Of a stretch of 64,000 nucleotides of DNA, positions 16,894 to 25,601 are shown piece by piece. Within the stretch, counting starts at the first letter, position 1; each line of letters opens with the position of its first letter. Origin of the DNA: CAZQYC01 sp964597495 (GTDB lineage Bacteria > Pseudomonadota > Gammaproteobacteria > Steroidobacterales > Steroidobacteraceae). The stretch covers positions 10,102 through 74,101 of the forward strand of contig CAZQYC010000007.1 in assembly GCA_964597495.1 (NCBI GenBank), written 5' to 3'. The notes below the pieces were generated by a model, which worked only from the letters and a program-made list of their open reading frames with translations, did no database searches and was not told where the DNA came from. A program made the position numbers and the translations under genes.

Positions 16894-17077
16894 ACTGAGT
16901 TAAGCAATCGTCACCCCAGCGTAGGCCGGGGTCCATCTGAAAATGACCAACTATAGAAGAGGAATGGTGCCAAGTAGATCATGATGGCCGTCCATAAAGA
17001 TAGATTCCGGCCTGCGCCGGAATGACGAGGTGGAAAAGAAAGACGGTGTATTTACAGGCGTTACTGCTTAACTCAGT
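16894..17077. repeat. nested palindromic repeat element
   Basis: A 13-bp perfect terminal inverted repeat, actgagttaagca (16894-16906) and tgcttaactcagt (17065-17077), encloses a ccccagcg/ggccgggg-type palindrome near 16913-16932 and a perfect attccggc-ctgc-gccggaat hairpin near 17007-17026. The inner units resemble widespread proteobacterial intergenic repeats. It occupies most of the 258-base gap between the decarboxylase and methyltransferase genes and contains no gene. Confidence 0.75.
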
Positions 17078-17125
17078 GCCATTTGATTAAGAGATTAACT
17101 CTCAGCATCGAGGTGGATTTCCAGA

Positions 17126-18331
17126 ATGTCCGTCATCCAAACTGAATGCCCCATCTGCGCCTACACGCTAGCCGCACCATTCTTCGACGGCGGCATGCAA
17201 CCACTCGCAACGCTGGGATGGCCGGCATCCGTCGACGAGGCACAGTCGATGGCGCGTCTGCCGCATGACTTCGTGCAATGCACGGCGTGTACGCATGTGT
17301 GGAACCGATCGTTTCGCTACGACGCCATTCCCTACAAGAACAATCCCAACCGAATGTTCAATCGCGGTGGCATCTGGCGGGGACACCTTGCCACTACGCG
17401 CGATCTTTTATTGACGAATCTTCCGGAAGAACCCACCGTGGTCGAGATTGGCTGTGGCGAAGGTCACTTCGTTCGCGGCATCTCGGAGCAGCGGCTGGGC
17501 CGCGGACGCTTCGTGGGCTTCGATCCGAATGCAAGCTCGGAGACGGGTATTGGCGTCGAATTTCACGCCCGACTCTTCGAGCCCCTGGTCGATATGCAAA
17601 CGTTCGCGCCCGATGCGATTGTCATTCGCCATGTTCTCGAACACTTGATTGCGCCGGCCGCGTTGTTGGATCAGTTGGCCTGGGGAGCTGCAAACTTAAG
17701 CAAGCCCTGCTGGCTATTCGCCGAAATGCCGTGCATCGATCGTGTTTTCGAAACTCACCGGCTGGCGGATTTTTTCTACGAACACGTCGCTCATTTCACA
17801 AGCCGATCGTTTCGCACGCTCATGTCGCGCGCGGGCGAGGTGACGACGGTGGGCCATGGCTACGACGGAGAAGTGGTGTACGCCTTGGTGAAATTAGGCG
17901 TCGCGCCGGAACAGCGGGCTTGTGCGGCGAACGCGCAGGAATTCGCGCAACGAGCGGACATCAGTCGTGAAACCATTCGCACACAATTGACCGAGCTAGC
18001 CAACAGCGATGCGACCGTGGTCATTTGGGGCGGAACGGGCAAGGCCGCCGCGTTCATTCATCAATTCGGCGCGGACGCTCGCCGCTTCCCTCTGGTGGTG
18101 GACTCCGATCCGGATAAAGCCGGAACGTTTGTACCTGGCACGGGCCAGCAAATTCGCTTCCGCGATTCGCTCAAGGGCCAGCGTATCGATGTCATCATCG
18201 TTCCTACTCAGTGGCGCGCCAAGGACATTGCGCTTGAAATGCAGCAGCAGGATATTCGCCCAGCGAAAGTGCTTATCGAACACAAAGGGCGCTTGGTGGA
18301 TTTTTGGCTTGAAGCCCATCCGTATCGCTAA
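17126..18331 (+). CDS. SAM-dependent C-methyltransferase-like protein
   Basis: A 401-residue three-part enzyme. The N-terminus has zinc-binding-like cysteines (CPIC at 9-12 and CTAC near 53-56), as in sugar C-methyltransferases. The centre is a class I SAM domain (VVEIGCGEGHF, about 106-116). The C-terminus is a Rossmann-like region (VVIWGGTGKAAAFI, about 295-308) matching the C-methyltransferase C-terminal domain. Relatives methylate nucleotide-linked deoxysugars, so it may finish the glycan made by the neighbouring enzymes. The actual substrate is unknown. Confidence 0.85.
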   Translation: MSVIQTECPICAYTLAAPFFDGGMQPLATLGWPASVDEAQSMARLPHDFVQCTACTHVWNRSFRYDAIPYKNNPNRMFNRGGIWRGHLATTRDLLLTNLPEEPTVVEIGCGEGHFVRGISEQRLGRGRFVGFDPNASSETGIGVEFHARLFEPLVDMQTFAPDAIVIRHVLEHLIAPAALLDQLAWGAANLSKPCWLFAEMPCIDRVFETHRLADFFYEHVAHFTSRSFRTLMSRAGEVTTVGHGYDGEVVYALVKLGVAPEQRACAANAQEFAQRADISRETIRTQLTELANSDATVVIWGGTGKAAAFIHQFGADARRFPLVVDSDPDKAGTFVPGTGQQIRFRDSLKGQRIDVIIVPTQWRAKDIALEMQQQDIRPAKVLIEHKGRLVDFWLEAHPYR

Positions 18332-18912
18332 GCAGCGAGTTTGAGATAAGTGAGAGATGCTTCGCACTCGCTTGCGCGCGTCCTGTCCACCGATTCGCGC
18401 GCGCCTGGTTTTCCCTTGGTTTTGCGTAGTCGCCGTTAATCCTTACGCCTACGATTTTTTCTCGGATAAAAAACTTTAGCCGAAATTTTAAGCAGTGCTT
18501 CACGTTGCACCGGCGTTCAGGGCGAGGCTGATAGTTCGCTTTGTGCGCACGTCCAGAATGTTGTTCAACGAATATTCGACGAATATTCAATTACTGGTGG
18601 TACGAGTGGCGATGAAATGAAAACTACGCAAGACCGGAAGACGAAAACCGAAACGTGCTTGCGGCTCGTGCAATCGGAATTGATGTCGGCGACGAATGGA
18701 GCGACGCTCCTCGGAATGCAGTGCGAGTTTTCCTTAAGGCGGCGCCGGCGGATCCGCAATGTTCGGAGGAAATCGGGAGTGCGCTCTCAGGGAACTGCTG
18801 ATTCTCCGCCTATCGAACTGGCAGCTATAAAGTACGTCCGTTGCAGCGAATTCAGTATCTTCGGCGTCAAATTTTTACTGAGTACTTCTGAACTGAACAT
18901 ACGGGAGCGGTC
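18332..18912. other. intergenic region upstream of fleQ
   Basis: These 581 bases hold a 19-bp perfect palindrome (18570-18588) and a short gagcg-acgctc dyad near 18699-18713. I see no sigma-54 or FliA element and no convincing sigma-70 promoter. The open frame at 18617-18916 has no ribosome binding site or plausible protein character, so I do not call a gene. Confidence 0.6.
18570..18588. promoter_or_regulatory. 19-bp perfect palindrome upstream of fleQ
   Basis: gaatattcg-a-cgaatattc is a perfect dyad with a single central base, AT-rich within GC-richer surroundings, 325 bases before the fleQ start. It has the form of a dimeric regulator operator. The binding protein is unknown. Confidence 0.5.
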
Positions 18913-20502
18913 ATGAGTGCAGTCATGGTCGAAGCCGTCACGAGACGAATGTCAACCGTTCAAAGCGCAGTCGTGTACGACAGCGATGCCGAGCGCGCCG
19001 CGCAGGTTGCATCCGTTCTTAAATTTCTCGATATCGAGCCGCTGCCCGTCGATCACGCGACGCTGGTGCGATCGGTATTGCAGGCCAGCGTTGTACGGCA
19101 GGCGCTCTTGATCGGCGATCTTCCCGATCATGGCGATGCATCCGAAGAGCTCCGTGAACTCTTTGCCGCACTCCGCTCGCAGTTGATCGACGTGCCGGTG
19201 ATTGTGTACGGTTCGGCAGCAACCAGCGAGCAGCTACTTGCCGCCGCGGGTTCCGCGCGAGCGATTCGAATCGCCTATCCGTTCAAGCAAAATGCGTTGG
19301 CTGCTGCCTTGTCGTCGTCGGACAATGCCGGTACGGACAACGTCGGGAGCGTTCGCATGCCCACCGGCAGTTCGCTCGCGATTCGTGACACCGTCTCGCT
19401 GATACGCCAGGTCGCTGCCCATGATTCCAGCGTGTTGATCCTCGGCGAATCGGGCACCGGCAAGGAAGTCGCGGCGCGAGCGATCCACGAATCGAGCCCG
19501 CGCCGTCATCGTCCGTTCGTTGCCATCAATTGCGGAGCCATTCCCGCCGAGCTGCTCGAAAGCGAGCTGTTCGGACATGAGAAGGGCGCATTTACCGGTG
19601 CCGTGACCGCTCGCAAAGGGCGCTTCGAAATTGCCGAAGGCGGCACTTTGTTTCTCGACGAAATCGGCGACATGAGCATGACCATGCAGGTCAAGCTGTT
19701 GCGCGTGTTGCAAGAACGCGTGTACGAGCGTGTCGGCAACCATACGCCCATGCGCTGCAACGTTCGCATCATCGCGGCGACGCATCGCAACTTGGAGAAG
19801 TCGATTGCGCGCGGCACATTCCGAGAAGACCTGTTCTATCGCTTGAACGTATTCCCCATCGAAATGCCGTCCTTACGCGCGCGTATCGAAGACTTGCCGT
19901 TATTGGTGCGCGATTTCGCGCGCCAAAACATCGCCGAGGGTCGTGGGCGATTGCAATTCAGCGCACCGGCGTTCGGCGCGCTCATGCACTACGCCTGGCC
20001 CGGCAACGTGCGCGAACTCTGCAATCTGGTCGAGCGGCTTTCCATTCTCCATCCAAATGGCGAGATCGGCGTAGGCGATTTGCCGCCGAAGTATCGTCCG
20101 CCCGGTTGGGTGCCGAGCGCTGAGCCCGAATTGCCTGCGGCAGTTGATGCTGTAGCCATTGCCGGTGCAGACGCTGTTGCCGTCAGCGTTGCCGAAGACG
20201 ATGAAGGCGCTGCGATTCGGCTGCTGACGTCGCCCGTTAGGGCGACTAATGGCGAGTCGTTGACGCAGTTGCCCGACGAAGGGTTGGATCTACGGACGCA
20301 TCTCTACGCAATCGAACGCGCCCTCATCAAGCAAGCGCTGGAGCGTTCTTCAGGGACGGTGGCGCATGCTGCGCGCCTGCTGAATTTGCGTCGCACGACG
20401 CTGGTCGAGAAGTTGCGCAAGTTCGACATGTTGCTGGACGAGGAGACGTCATTGGCTGGCGACTCCGACGGCGGATCGGATTCCAAATTCGGTGGCGTCT
20501 GA
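18913..20502 (+). CDS. fleQ: sigma-54-dependent flagellar master regulator FleQ
   Basis: A 529-residue enhancer-binding protein. Residues about 17-135 are a FleQ-type N-terminal domain related to receivers but lacking the usual acidic pocket. About 150-395 is the AAA+ domain with Walker A (GESGTGKE), the sigma-54 contact loop GAFTGA and Walker B (GGTLFLDEIGDM). The C-terminus has a Fis-type helix-turn-helix (GTVAHAARLLNLRRTTLVEK). FleQ drives early flagellar genes and in relatives is opposed by c-di-GMP and FlhG. The residues between AAA+ and HTH (about 400-450) are Ala/Val-rich and variable. It is upstream of the second activator, as in pseudomonads. Confidence 0.93.
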   Translation: MSAVMVEAVTRRMSTVQSAVVYDSDAERAAQVASVLKFLDIEPLPVDHATLVRSVLQASVVRQALLIGDLPDHGDASEELRELFAALRSQLIDVPVIVYGSAATSEQLLAAAGSARAIRIAYPFKQNALAAALSSSDNAGTDNVGSVRMPTGSSLAIRDTVSLIRQVAAHDSSVLILGESGTGKEVAARAIHESSPRRHRPFVAINCGAIPAELLESELFGHEKGAFTGAVTARKGRFEIAEGGTLFLDEIGDMSMTMQVKLLRVLQERVYERVGNHTPMRCNVRIIAATHRNLEKSIARGTFREDLFYRLNVFPIEMPSLRARIEDLPLLVRDFARQNIAEGRGRLQFSAPAFGALMHYAWPGNVRELCNLVERLSILHPNGEIGVGDLPPKYRPPGWVPSAEPELPAAVDAVAIAGADAVAVSVAEDDEGAAIRLLTSPVRATNGESLTQLPDEGLDLRTHLYAIERALIKQALERSSGTVAHAARLLNLRRTTLVEKLRKFDMLLDEETSLAGDSDGGSDSKFGGV

Positions 20503-20693
20503 AATTTGACGCCCGAGGCGTACGCCTAAGTTTGCGGCGAAGAAGCATGCATCCCTTCAGCAAACGGCTTAGCGCTCCCCTGGTTATTTGGCCCACGCAT
20601 TTCGAGAACGGCGGCACCGTGAGTGTGACCGATTGCACGACCTCGACACGGGATCGTTCCGCAGCGATGTCCATATCACGAAATAAAAAGCGG

Positions 20694-20709
20694 CGGCATA
20701 GAACTTGCT
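20694..20709 (+). promoter_or_regulatory. sigma-54-like promoter of the fleR-like gene
   Basis: CGGCAT (20694-20699), five bases, TTGCT (20705-20709), with GG and GC 10 bases apart. It is nearly the same as the element before fliL (GGCAT-N5-TTGCT). The predicted start is near 20720, 36 bases before the ATG at 20756. This fits activation of the second regulator by FleQ. Confidence 0.65.
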
Positions 20710-20755
20710 CCCTGAGTACCTGCGTAACCATTTACGACGCGAGTCGAGCAGGCAC

Positions 20756-21796
20756 ATGAGCGATGTAACCACGGCAGAACCGACAGGCGCACTCCAGGGC
20801 GAGAGTACGCCGAGCGCTGCCTTGCATGCCGAGCAAGACATGACGGCGTTTGCTCCGCTGTCGCTCAAACTCGTCGAACTCGCGCGCCGCGTCGCCGTTA
20901 GCGACTGCACCGTACTCATCGCCGGCGAATCCGGCGTCGGCAAGGAAGTGTTGGCTCGGTTCGTTCATCGCGTATCGGCGCGCGCCGAAGGTCCGTTCGT
21001 TGCGGTGAACTGTGCCGCTATCCCCGAGAACATGCTGGAGGCGATGCTCTTCGGCTATGAGAAGGGTTCGTTTACCGGGGCCCAAGCCGCCCACGCCGGA
21101 AAGTTCGAACAAGCTCAAGGCGGCACGCTGCTCCTCGACGAAGTGTCCGAGATGCCGTTGGGACTGCAGGCGAAATTACTTCGCGTCCTGCAAGAACGCG
21201 AAGTAGAGCGCATCGGCGGGCGCGGCGCATTGCCGCTGAACGTGCGCGTGTTGGCGACGACGAATCGTCACCTGCGCGCCGAAGTGGTTGCCGGGCGCTT
21301 TCGCGAAGATCTCTACTACCGGTTGAACGTATTTCCTTTAACGGTGGCGCCGCTGCGCGAGCGCCGTGACGACGTGTTGCCTCTCGCCATGCGCTTACTG
21401 TCGGCGCGCTGCTTGCCCGGTGCTCGCATTCCGGCGTTGAGCGCCGATGCAGCGCATGCTTTGTTGACTTATCCGTGGCCCGGCAACGTACGCGAACTCG
21501 ACAATGTCATGCAGCGCGCGTTGATTTTATGCACGGGCGCCGTCATCGATCCGGAACATATTCGTTTCGAAAGCGAAGCGCTGGCGCCGGTGACGGCAAT
21601 CGTGTCGACAGCCAATCCTGCGCCGGTGCTTGCCGACTCGCTGCAGTCGGCAGAACGCGACCTGATCCTCGAGGCGCTGCGTGTCGGCAACGGCAGCCGG
21701 CGTATTGCCGCCGAGAAATTAGGCATCAGTCCGAGAACGCTGCGTTACAAATTGGCGCGCTTGCGGGAATCGGGCGTGAGCGTGCCGGCAGGTTGA
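20756..21796 (+). CDS. FleR-like sigma-54 activator lacking a receiver domain
   Basis: A 346-residue enhancer-binding protein with an AAA+ domain beginning after only about 40 residues (Walker A GESGVGKE, Walker B GGTLLLDEVSEM) and a C-terminal Fis-type HTH (GNGSRRIAAEKLGISPRTLRY). The sigma-54 contact motif reads GSFTGA instead of GAFTGA. Position after fleQ and before fliE is that of fleR. However, the response-regulator receiver is missing and no fleS kinase gene is present. It may therefore be constitutively competent or controlled by protein contacts. ATG 20756 is chosen over an upstream TTG that overlaps the promoter. Confidence 0.88.
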   Translation: MSDVTTAEPTGALQGESTPSAALHAEQDMTAFAPLSLKLVELARRVAVSDCTVLIAGESGVGKEVLARFVHRVSARAEGPFVAVNCAAIPENMLEAMLFGYEKGSFTGAQAAHAGKFEQAQGGTLLLDEVSEMPLGLQAKLLRVLQEREVERIGGRGALPLNVRVLATTNRHLRAEVVAGRFREDLYYRLNVFPLTVAPLRERRDDVLPLAMRLLSARCLPGARIPALSADAAHALLTYPWPGNVRELDNVMQRALILCTGAVIDPEHIRFESEALAPVTAIVSTANPAPVLADSLQSAERDLILEALRVGNGSRRIAAEKLGISPRTLRYKLARLRESGVSVPAG

Positions 21797-21811
21797 TACG
21801 GGTTAGCGACC

Positions 21812-22159
21812 ATGAGCGACATGCAAATCAATTCGGTGCTTTCTCAGATCCGCGCGATGTCTTCGCAAGTGCATGGCGTGGCCAATGGTGCGAGCGCGCT
21901 CAAGCCGGCCGCCTTGAAGGCCGCACAAGCGGAGCCAGGCAGTTTTGCGAACCTGATGAAAGGCGGCATCGAGCAAGTCAATCAGGCTCAGCAACGCGCC
22001 GGCGAGTTGGCCGTGAAGTTCGAGCGCGGCGTCCCCGGTGTCGAGTTACCGGACGTGATGCTCGAAATGCAGAAAGCCAATGTGTCGTTTCGTGCGCTTA
22101 CCGAAGTCCGCAATCGATTCGTGAGCGCGTATCAAGAGATTATGAATATGCCGATCTGA
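21812..22159 (+). CDS. fliE: flagellar hook-basal body protein FliE
   Basis: A 115-residue rod/MS-ring junction protein. The conserved C-terminal half (LPDVMLEMQKANVSFRALTE, then VRNRFVSAYQEIMNMPI) is the family signature. It follows the activator gene by 15 bases, so it probably shares that transcript unless a promoter lies inside the upstream gene. A heptad array separates it from fliF. Confidence 0.96.
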   Translation: MSDMQINSVLSQIRAMSSQVHGVANGASALKPAALKAAQAEPGSFANLMKGGIEQVNQAQQRAGELAVKFERGVPGVELPDVMLEMQKANVSFRALTEVRNRFVSAYQEIMNMPI

Positions 22160-22164
22160 GTCAG

Positions 22165-22198
22165 CCGCTAGCAACTAGCCGCTAGCAGCTAGCCAGAG
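22165..22198. repeat. heptad CTAG array, fliE-fliF junction
   Basis: Units ccgctag, caactag, ccgctag, cagctag then ccagag, in register from just after the fliE stop. No clear inverted partner precedes fliF. Confidence 0.88.
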
Positions 22199-22248
22199 AG
22201 CCGAAACCGACAAGCGAAAATTAGCAAACACTTAACCGCAGAAATTTT

Positions 22249-23874
22249 ATGAGCGCCACAGCTGAATCACTGCCGATGCGATTACCTCCCCCGCAGAACA
22301 ATGTGCGAGCGTTGCTGTTGCTCGTGGGAGTTGCGGTCGCGGTGGCGGCCGGCGTTGCCGTCGCGCTTTGGTCGCGCGAGCCGAACTACGGAATGCTGGT
22401 ATCGAAGGTGAGCAATTCGCAGGCCGCGCAGATCGTGCAAACGTTGGAGGCATCGGGCATCGAACACCGTGTCGAAGCTGGATCGGTGCTGGTTCCCACC
22501 GAGCGCCTGAGCGAAGCGCGATTGAAACTCGCAGCTCAAGGATTGGGCGGCAACGAGGGCGGGTTCGACGACATGCAAAAGGATCCCGGTTTCGGCGTGA
22601 GTCAGTTCATGGAGTCGGCGCGTTATCAGCACGCGCTCGAAACCGAGCTGGGGCATACCATCGCGAACTTGCAACCCGTGGAAGGAGCGCGCGTGCACTT
22701 GGCGTTACCGCGTCAATCGGCGTTCGTGCGCGATCGTCGCTCGGCCAGCGCGTCGGTGTTCGTGCAGTTGAAAGCCGGCCGGCGGTTGGCCGATGAGCAA
22801 GTCAATTCGATCGTGAACCTAGTGGCATCCAGCGTTCCCGAGATGGACGTGTCGCAGGTGACCGTCGTCGATCAACAGGGCCGGCTCTTGTCGGCGCCTC
22901 ACGGCAACGACGAGTACGCCATGCGCGACAAGCAATTCGAATTCGCGCATCGTCTCGAAGAGATTTATACGCAACGCGTCGAGCAACTGCTTACTGCGCT
23001 AGTGGGTGCCGGACGCGTGCGCGCTCAAGTGGTGGCCGATGTCGAAATGTCGGTGACCGAAGAGGCGCGCGAGCAATTCCGCCCCGATAGTCAGATCGTT
23101 CGCAGCGAACAGCAATCGGAAGAAAATAGTCGCAATGGTTCTGGCCCGCAGGGCGTGCCGGGCGCATTGACGAATCAGCCGCCGCAGGGCGGGACGGTTC
23201 AACAGCCCGGCGTCAATGCCAATGCCGCCGTCAACGCGCAGAACGCGAGCGCCAGCGGAGAGAACTCTTCCTCCAAGCAAAGCACGCGCAACTACGAAAT
23301 CGATCGCACGCTTGCCTATACGAAGCAACCGCCGGGCACGTTGAAACGGCTGAGCGTTGCCGTTCTGGTCGATAACGCGCGTACTGTCGCCGACGACGGC
23401 AGCGAAAAGGAAACGCCGCTGACGCCCGAGCAGATCACGAACATGACTCGATTGGTGAAGGATGCCGTGGGTTTCGACGAGAAACGCGGCGACAGCGTGA
23501 ATGTCGTCAACGCTTCGTTCTTCCCGCAGCCGGAAGTTCCGCAAGACGAAGTGCAAGTGGTCCCGCTATGGGAGCGTCCCATCGTTCGCGACTTCGCGAA
23601 GATGGGCGGCGGCGTCATTGTTCTGGCGTTGATCGTGCTGTTCGTCTTACGTCCGCTGACGCGCGGCTTATTGCCGCCGCCGCAGAGCGCAGGCGGTGCA
23701 ATGGGCGGCGACGCGCTCGCGCTTCCGGGCGCCGTCGGCGGCGCGGGCGGCGCACCCATTCAGAAGCCGCCTTCTCCGTATGAACAGCAATTGACCGATG
23801 CCCGCGCGTTGGTGCAGCAAGATCCAGCGCGCGCCGCGCAAATCGTAAAAGGTTGGGTGGCTTCCGATGAGTAA
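22249..23874 (+). CDS. fliF: flagellar MS-ring protein FliF
   Basis: A 541-residue inner-membrane ring protein on which the basal body and export gate assemble. There are two membrane helices, at about 18-40 (LLLLVGVAVAVAAGVAVAL) and about 449-468 (GGGVIVLALIVLFVL). Between them lie the ring-building domains (ETELGHTIANLQPVEGARVH, LPRQSAFVRDRRSASASVFV). A Gln/Asn/Gly-rich disordered stretch is near 295-345. The C-terminal tail that binds FliG (ARAAQIVKGWVASDE) overlaps the fliG start by eight bases. Confidence 0.97.
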   Translation: MSATAESLPMRLPPPQNNVRALLLLVGVAVAVAAGVAVALWSREPNYGMLVSKVSNSQAAQIVQTLEASGIEHRVEAGSVLVPTERLSEARLKLAAQGLGGNEGGFDDMQKDPGFGVSQFMESARYQHALETELGHTIANLQPVEGARVHLALPRQSAFVRDRRSASASVFVQLKAGRRLADEQVNSIVNLVASSVPEMDVSQVTVVDQQGRLLSAPHGNDEYAMRDKQFEFAHRLEEIYTQRVEQLLTALVGAGRVRAQVVADVEMSVTEEAREQFRPDSQIVRSEQQSEENSRNGSGPQGVPGALTNQPPQGGTVQQPGVNANAAVNAQNASASGENSSSKQSTRNYEIDRTLAYTKQPPGTLKRLSVAVLVDNARTVADDGSEKETPLTPEQITNMTRLVKDAVGFDEKRGDSVNVVNASFFPQPEVPQDEVQVVPLWERPIVRDFAKMGGGVIVLALIVLFVLRPLTRGLLPPPQSAGGAMGGDALALPGAVGGAGGAPIQKPPSPYEQQLTDARALVQQDPARAAQIVKGWVASDE

Positions 23875-24871
23875 TATCTCGCTACCGCGCCGGAACGGCG
23901 CAGAACGCGCCGCCATCTTACTGTTGACGCTCGGCGAGCAAATGGCCGCCGAAGTTCTCAAACACATGGACACCGACGATGTGCAACGTGTCGGCATCGC
24001 CATGTCTCACCTACCCACGGTATCGCGCACCGAAGTTCAGTCGGTGCTCGGCAACTTTCAAGAGAACGTGGAGAATCAAACGTTTTCGGGTTCGGACGAC
24101 TACATTCGCAAAGTCTTGACGACCGCGCTCGGCGGCGACCGTGCGAATTCGATCAGCGACCGCATTCAGCTGGGCGGAAACACCAAGGGCTTGGCGTCGC
24201 TTAAATTGATGGATGCGCGCGCCATTTCCAATCTTATTCGCCAAGAACATCCGCAAATCATTTCGATCGTGCTCGCCTATCTCGAGCCGGACCGCGCGGC
24301 CGAGGTGCTGGCGCTTTTTCCCGAGAGCCTGCGCGCCGACGTCATGATGAGAATTGCGACGCTCGACGGCATTCAACCGGCGGCCTTGAGCGAACTCGAC
24401 GACATCATGGCGAAGCGCTTTGCCGGTAAAAATATGGTGCGCACTTCGGTGCTCGGCGGACCGAAAGTGGCGGCGAACATCATCAATTTTCTCGACGGCA
24501 GCCAAAGCAACGCCATCATGGAGGAAATCGGGGTCGCCGACGAATCGCTGGCGACGCGCATTCAAGACATGATGTTCGTGTTCAACGACTTGCTCGAAAT
24601 CGACGACCGCGGCATTCAGGAGCTGCTGCGCGGAGTGTCCTCCGACAGGCTGCTGCTCGCGCTCAAGGGTGCGGACGACGCCATCAAGGAAAAGATCTTC
24701 AAGAACATGTCGCAGCGCGCCGCGGAAATGTTGAAGGACGATTTGGCCGCGCGCGGGCCCGTGAAGTTGAGCGACGTCGAAGCGGCGCAGAAAGAAATCG
24801 TCACCGTGGCAAGGCGTCTGGCGGAAGCCGGGACGATCAGCTTGGGCGGTACGGAAGAGCAGTATGTTTAA
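23867..24871 (+). CDS. fliG: flagellar motor switch protein FliG
   Basis: A 334-residue C-ring protein that binds FliF and makes torque with the stator. The N-terminal domain (GAERAAILLLTLGEQMAAEV), the middle EHPQ motif (QEHPQIISIVLAYL) and the C-terminal charged torque helix (DDRGIQELLRGVSSDRLLLA) are all present. The overlap with fliF suggests coupled synthesis of these partners. Confidence 0.98.
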   Translation: MSNISLPRRNGAERAAILLLTLGEQMAAEVLKHMDTDDVQRVGIAMSHLPTVSRTEVQSVLGNFQENVENQTFSGSDDYIRKVLTTALGGDRANSISDRIQLGGNTKGLASLKLMDARAISNLIRQEHPQIISIVLAYLEPDRAAEVLALFPESLRADVMMRIATLDGIQPAALSELDDIMAKRFAGKNMVRTSVLGGPKVAANIINFLDGSQSNAIMEEIGVADESLATRIQDMMFVFNDLLEIDDRGIQELLRGVSSDRLLLALKGADDAIKEKIFKNMSQRAAEMLKDDLAARGPVKLSDVEAAQKEIVTVARRLAEAGTISLGGTEEQYV

Positions 24872-24875
24872 CCAG

Positions 24876-24910
24876 CTGCTAGCTACTAGTCGCTAGCAGC
24901 TAGCCAGAAA
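24876..24910. repeat. heptad CTAG array, fliG-fliH junction
   Basis: Units ctgctag, ctactag, tcgctag, cagctag, ccagaaa in register fill most of the gap after the fliG stop. The final ccagaaagga also supplies the purine-rich stretch ahead of fliH. Confidence 0.88.
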
Positions 24911-24927
24911 GGAAATTGACCGAACAC

Positions 24928-25599
24928 ATGTCGACTGAAGAAGCACTTACGAACGTAGAAACTGTCGCCGCGCAGCGCTGGGCGCCGCCGGAAGTTTATG
25001 GCCGATCGTTTAGCTCTCAAGGTGAGAGAGCCGCTCGGCCTGGACGACAGGATCGGGAAGCGATCGACGCGTTATATAGGAAAGCGGAAGCCGAGGGCTT
25101 TGCGGCGGGTAAGGCCCAGTTCGAGGCGCAAACCGCGCAGCTCGTCGAACGGATTGCAAGGCTCGATGCCATGCTGCAATTGCTCGCGCGTCCGTTGATG
25201 GACTTGGATGCGGAAGTCGAAAAGCAGCTGACGTCGCTCGCATTGACGGTCGCGAAGCATGTCGTACGCCGTGAGTTGCGCATCGATCCGACGCAAGTGG
25301 TCGGCATCATTCGGAGCACGGTGTCGTTGCTTCCGGCCTCGGCGCGCGATGTGCGTGTGCATTTGCATCCGGAAGACGCGGCGCTGGTGCGCGAACGCCT
25401 GTCCGAACCGCAAGCCGAGCGTGCTTGGACCATTGTCGAAGACCCCATCATGATGCGCGGCGGCTGCCGCGTGACCACCGATCATGCACAGATCGATGCG
25501 CGCCTCGATTCGCGCCTCGGCGCGGCGATCAGCGCCGTGCTCGGCAGCGAGCGCAGCGAACAACGCAGTTCGCCGAACCCAGACGCACGTTCGAGCTAA
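24928..25599 (+). CDS. fliH: flagellar export regulator FliH
   Basis: A 223-residue stalk protein that holds the FliI ATPase at the C-ring. The middle is a long helix with Ala/Glu spacing (AEGFAAGKAQFEAQTAQLVE, about 54-73). The C-terminal domain (VEKQLTSLALTVAKHVVRRE, VRVHLHPEDAALVRERL) is typical. I choose ATG 24928; the alternative TTG 24916 directly abuts the purine-rich AAGGAAA and would leave no spacer. The next gene begins two bases after the stop. Confidence 0.93.
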   Translation: MSTEEALTNVETVAAQRWAPPEVYGRSFSSQGERAARPGRQDREAIDALYRKAEAEGFAAGKAQFEAQTAQLVERIARLDAMLQLLARPLMDLDAEVEKQLTSLALTVAKHVVRRELRIDPTQVVGIIRSTVSLLPASARDVRVHLHPEDAALVRERLSEPQAERAWTIVEDPIMMRGGCRVTTDHAQIDARLDSRLGAAISAVLGSERSEQRSSPNPDARSS

Positions 25600-25601
25600 C
25601 G

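Noticed and set aside
18617..18916. Open frame upstream of and overlapping fleQ
   Set aside because: No ribosome binding site, Arg-rich unnatural composition, and it overlaps the fleQ start.
25425..25601. Upstream extension of fliI
   Set aside because: It overlaps fliH in another frame with Arg-rich residues unlike any FliI N-terminus; ATG 25602 fits the family.
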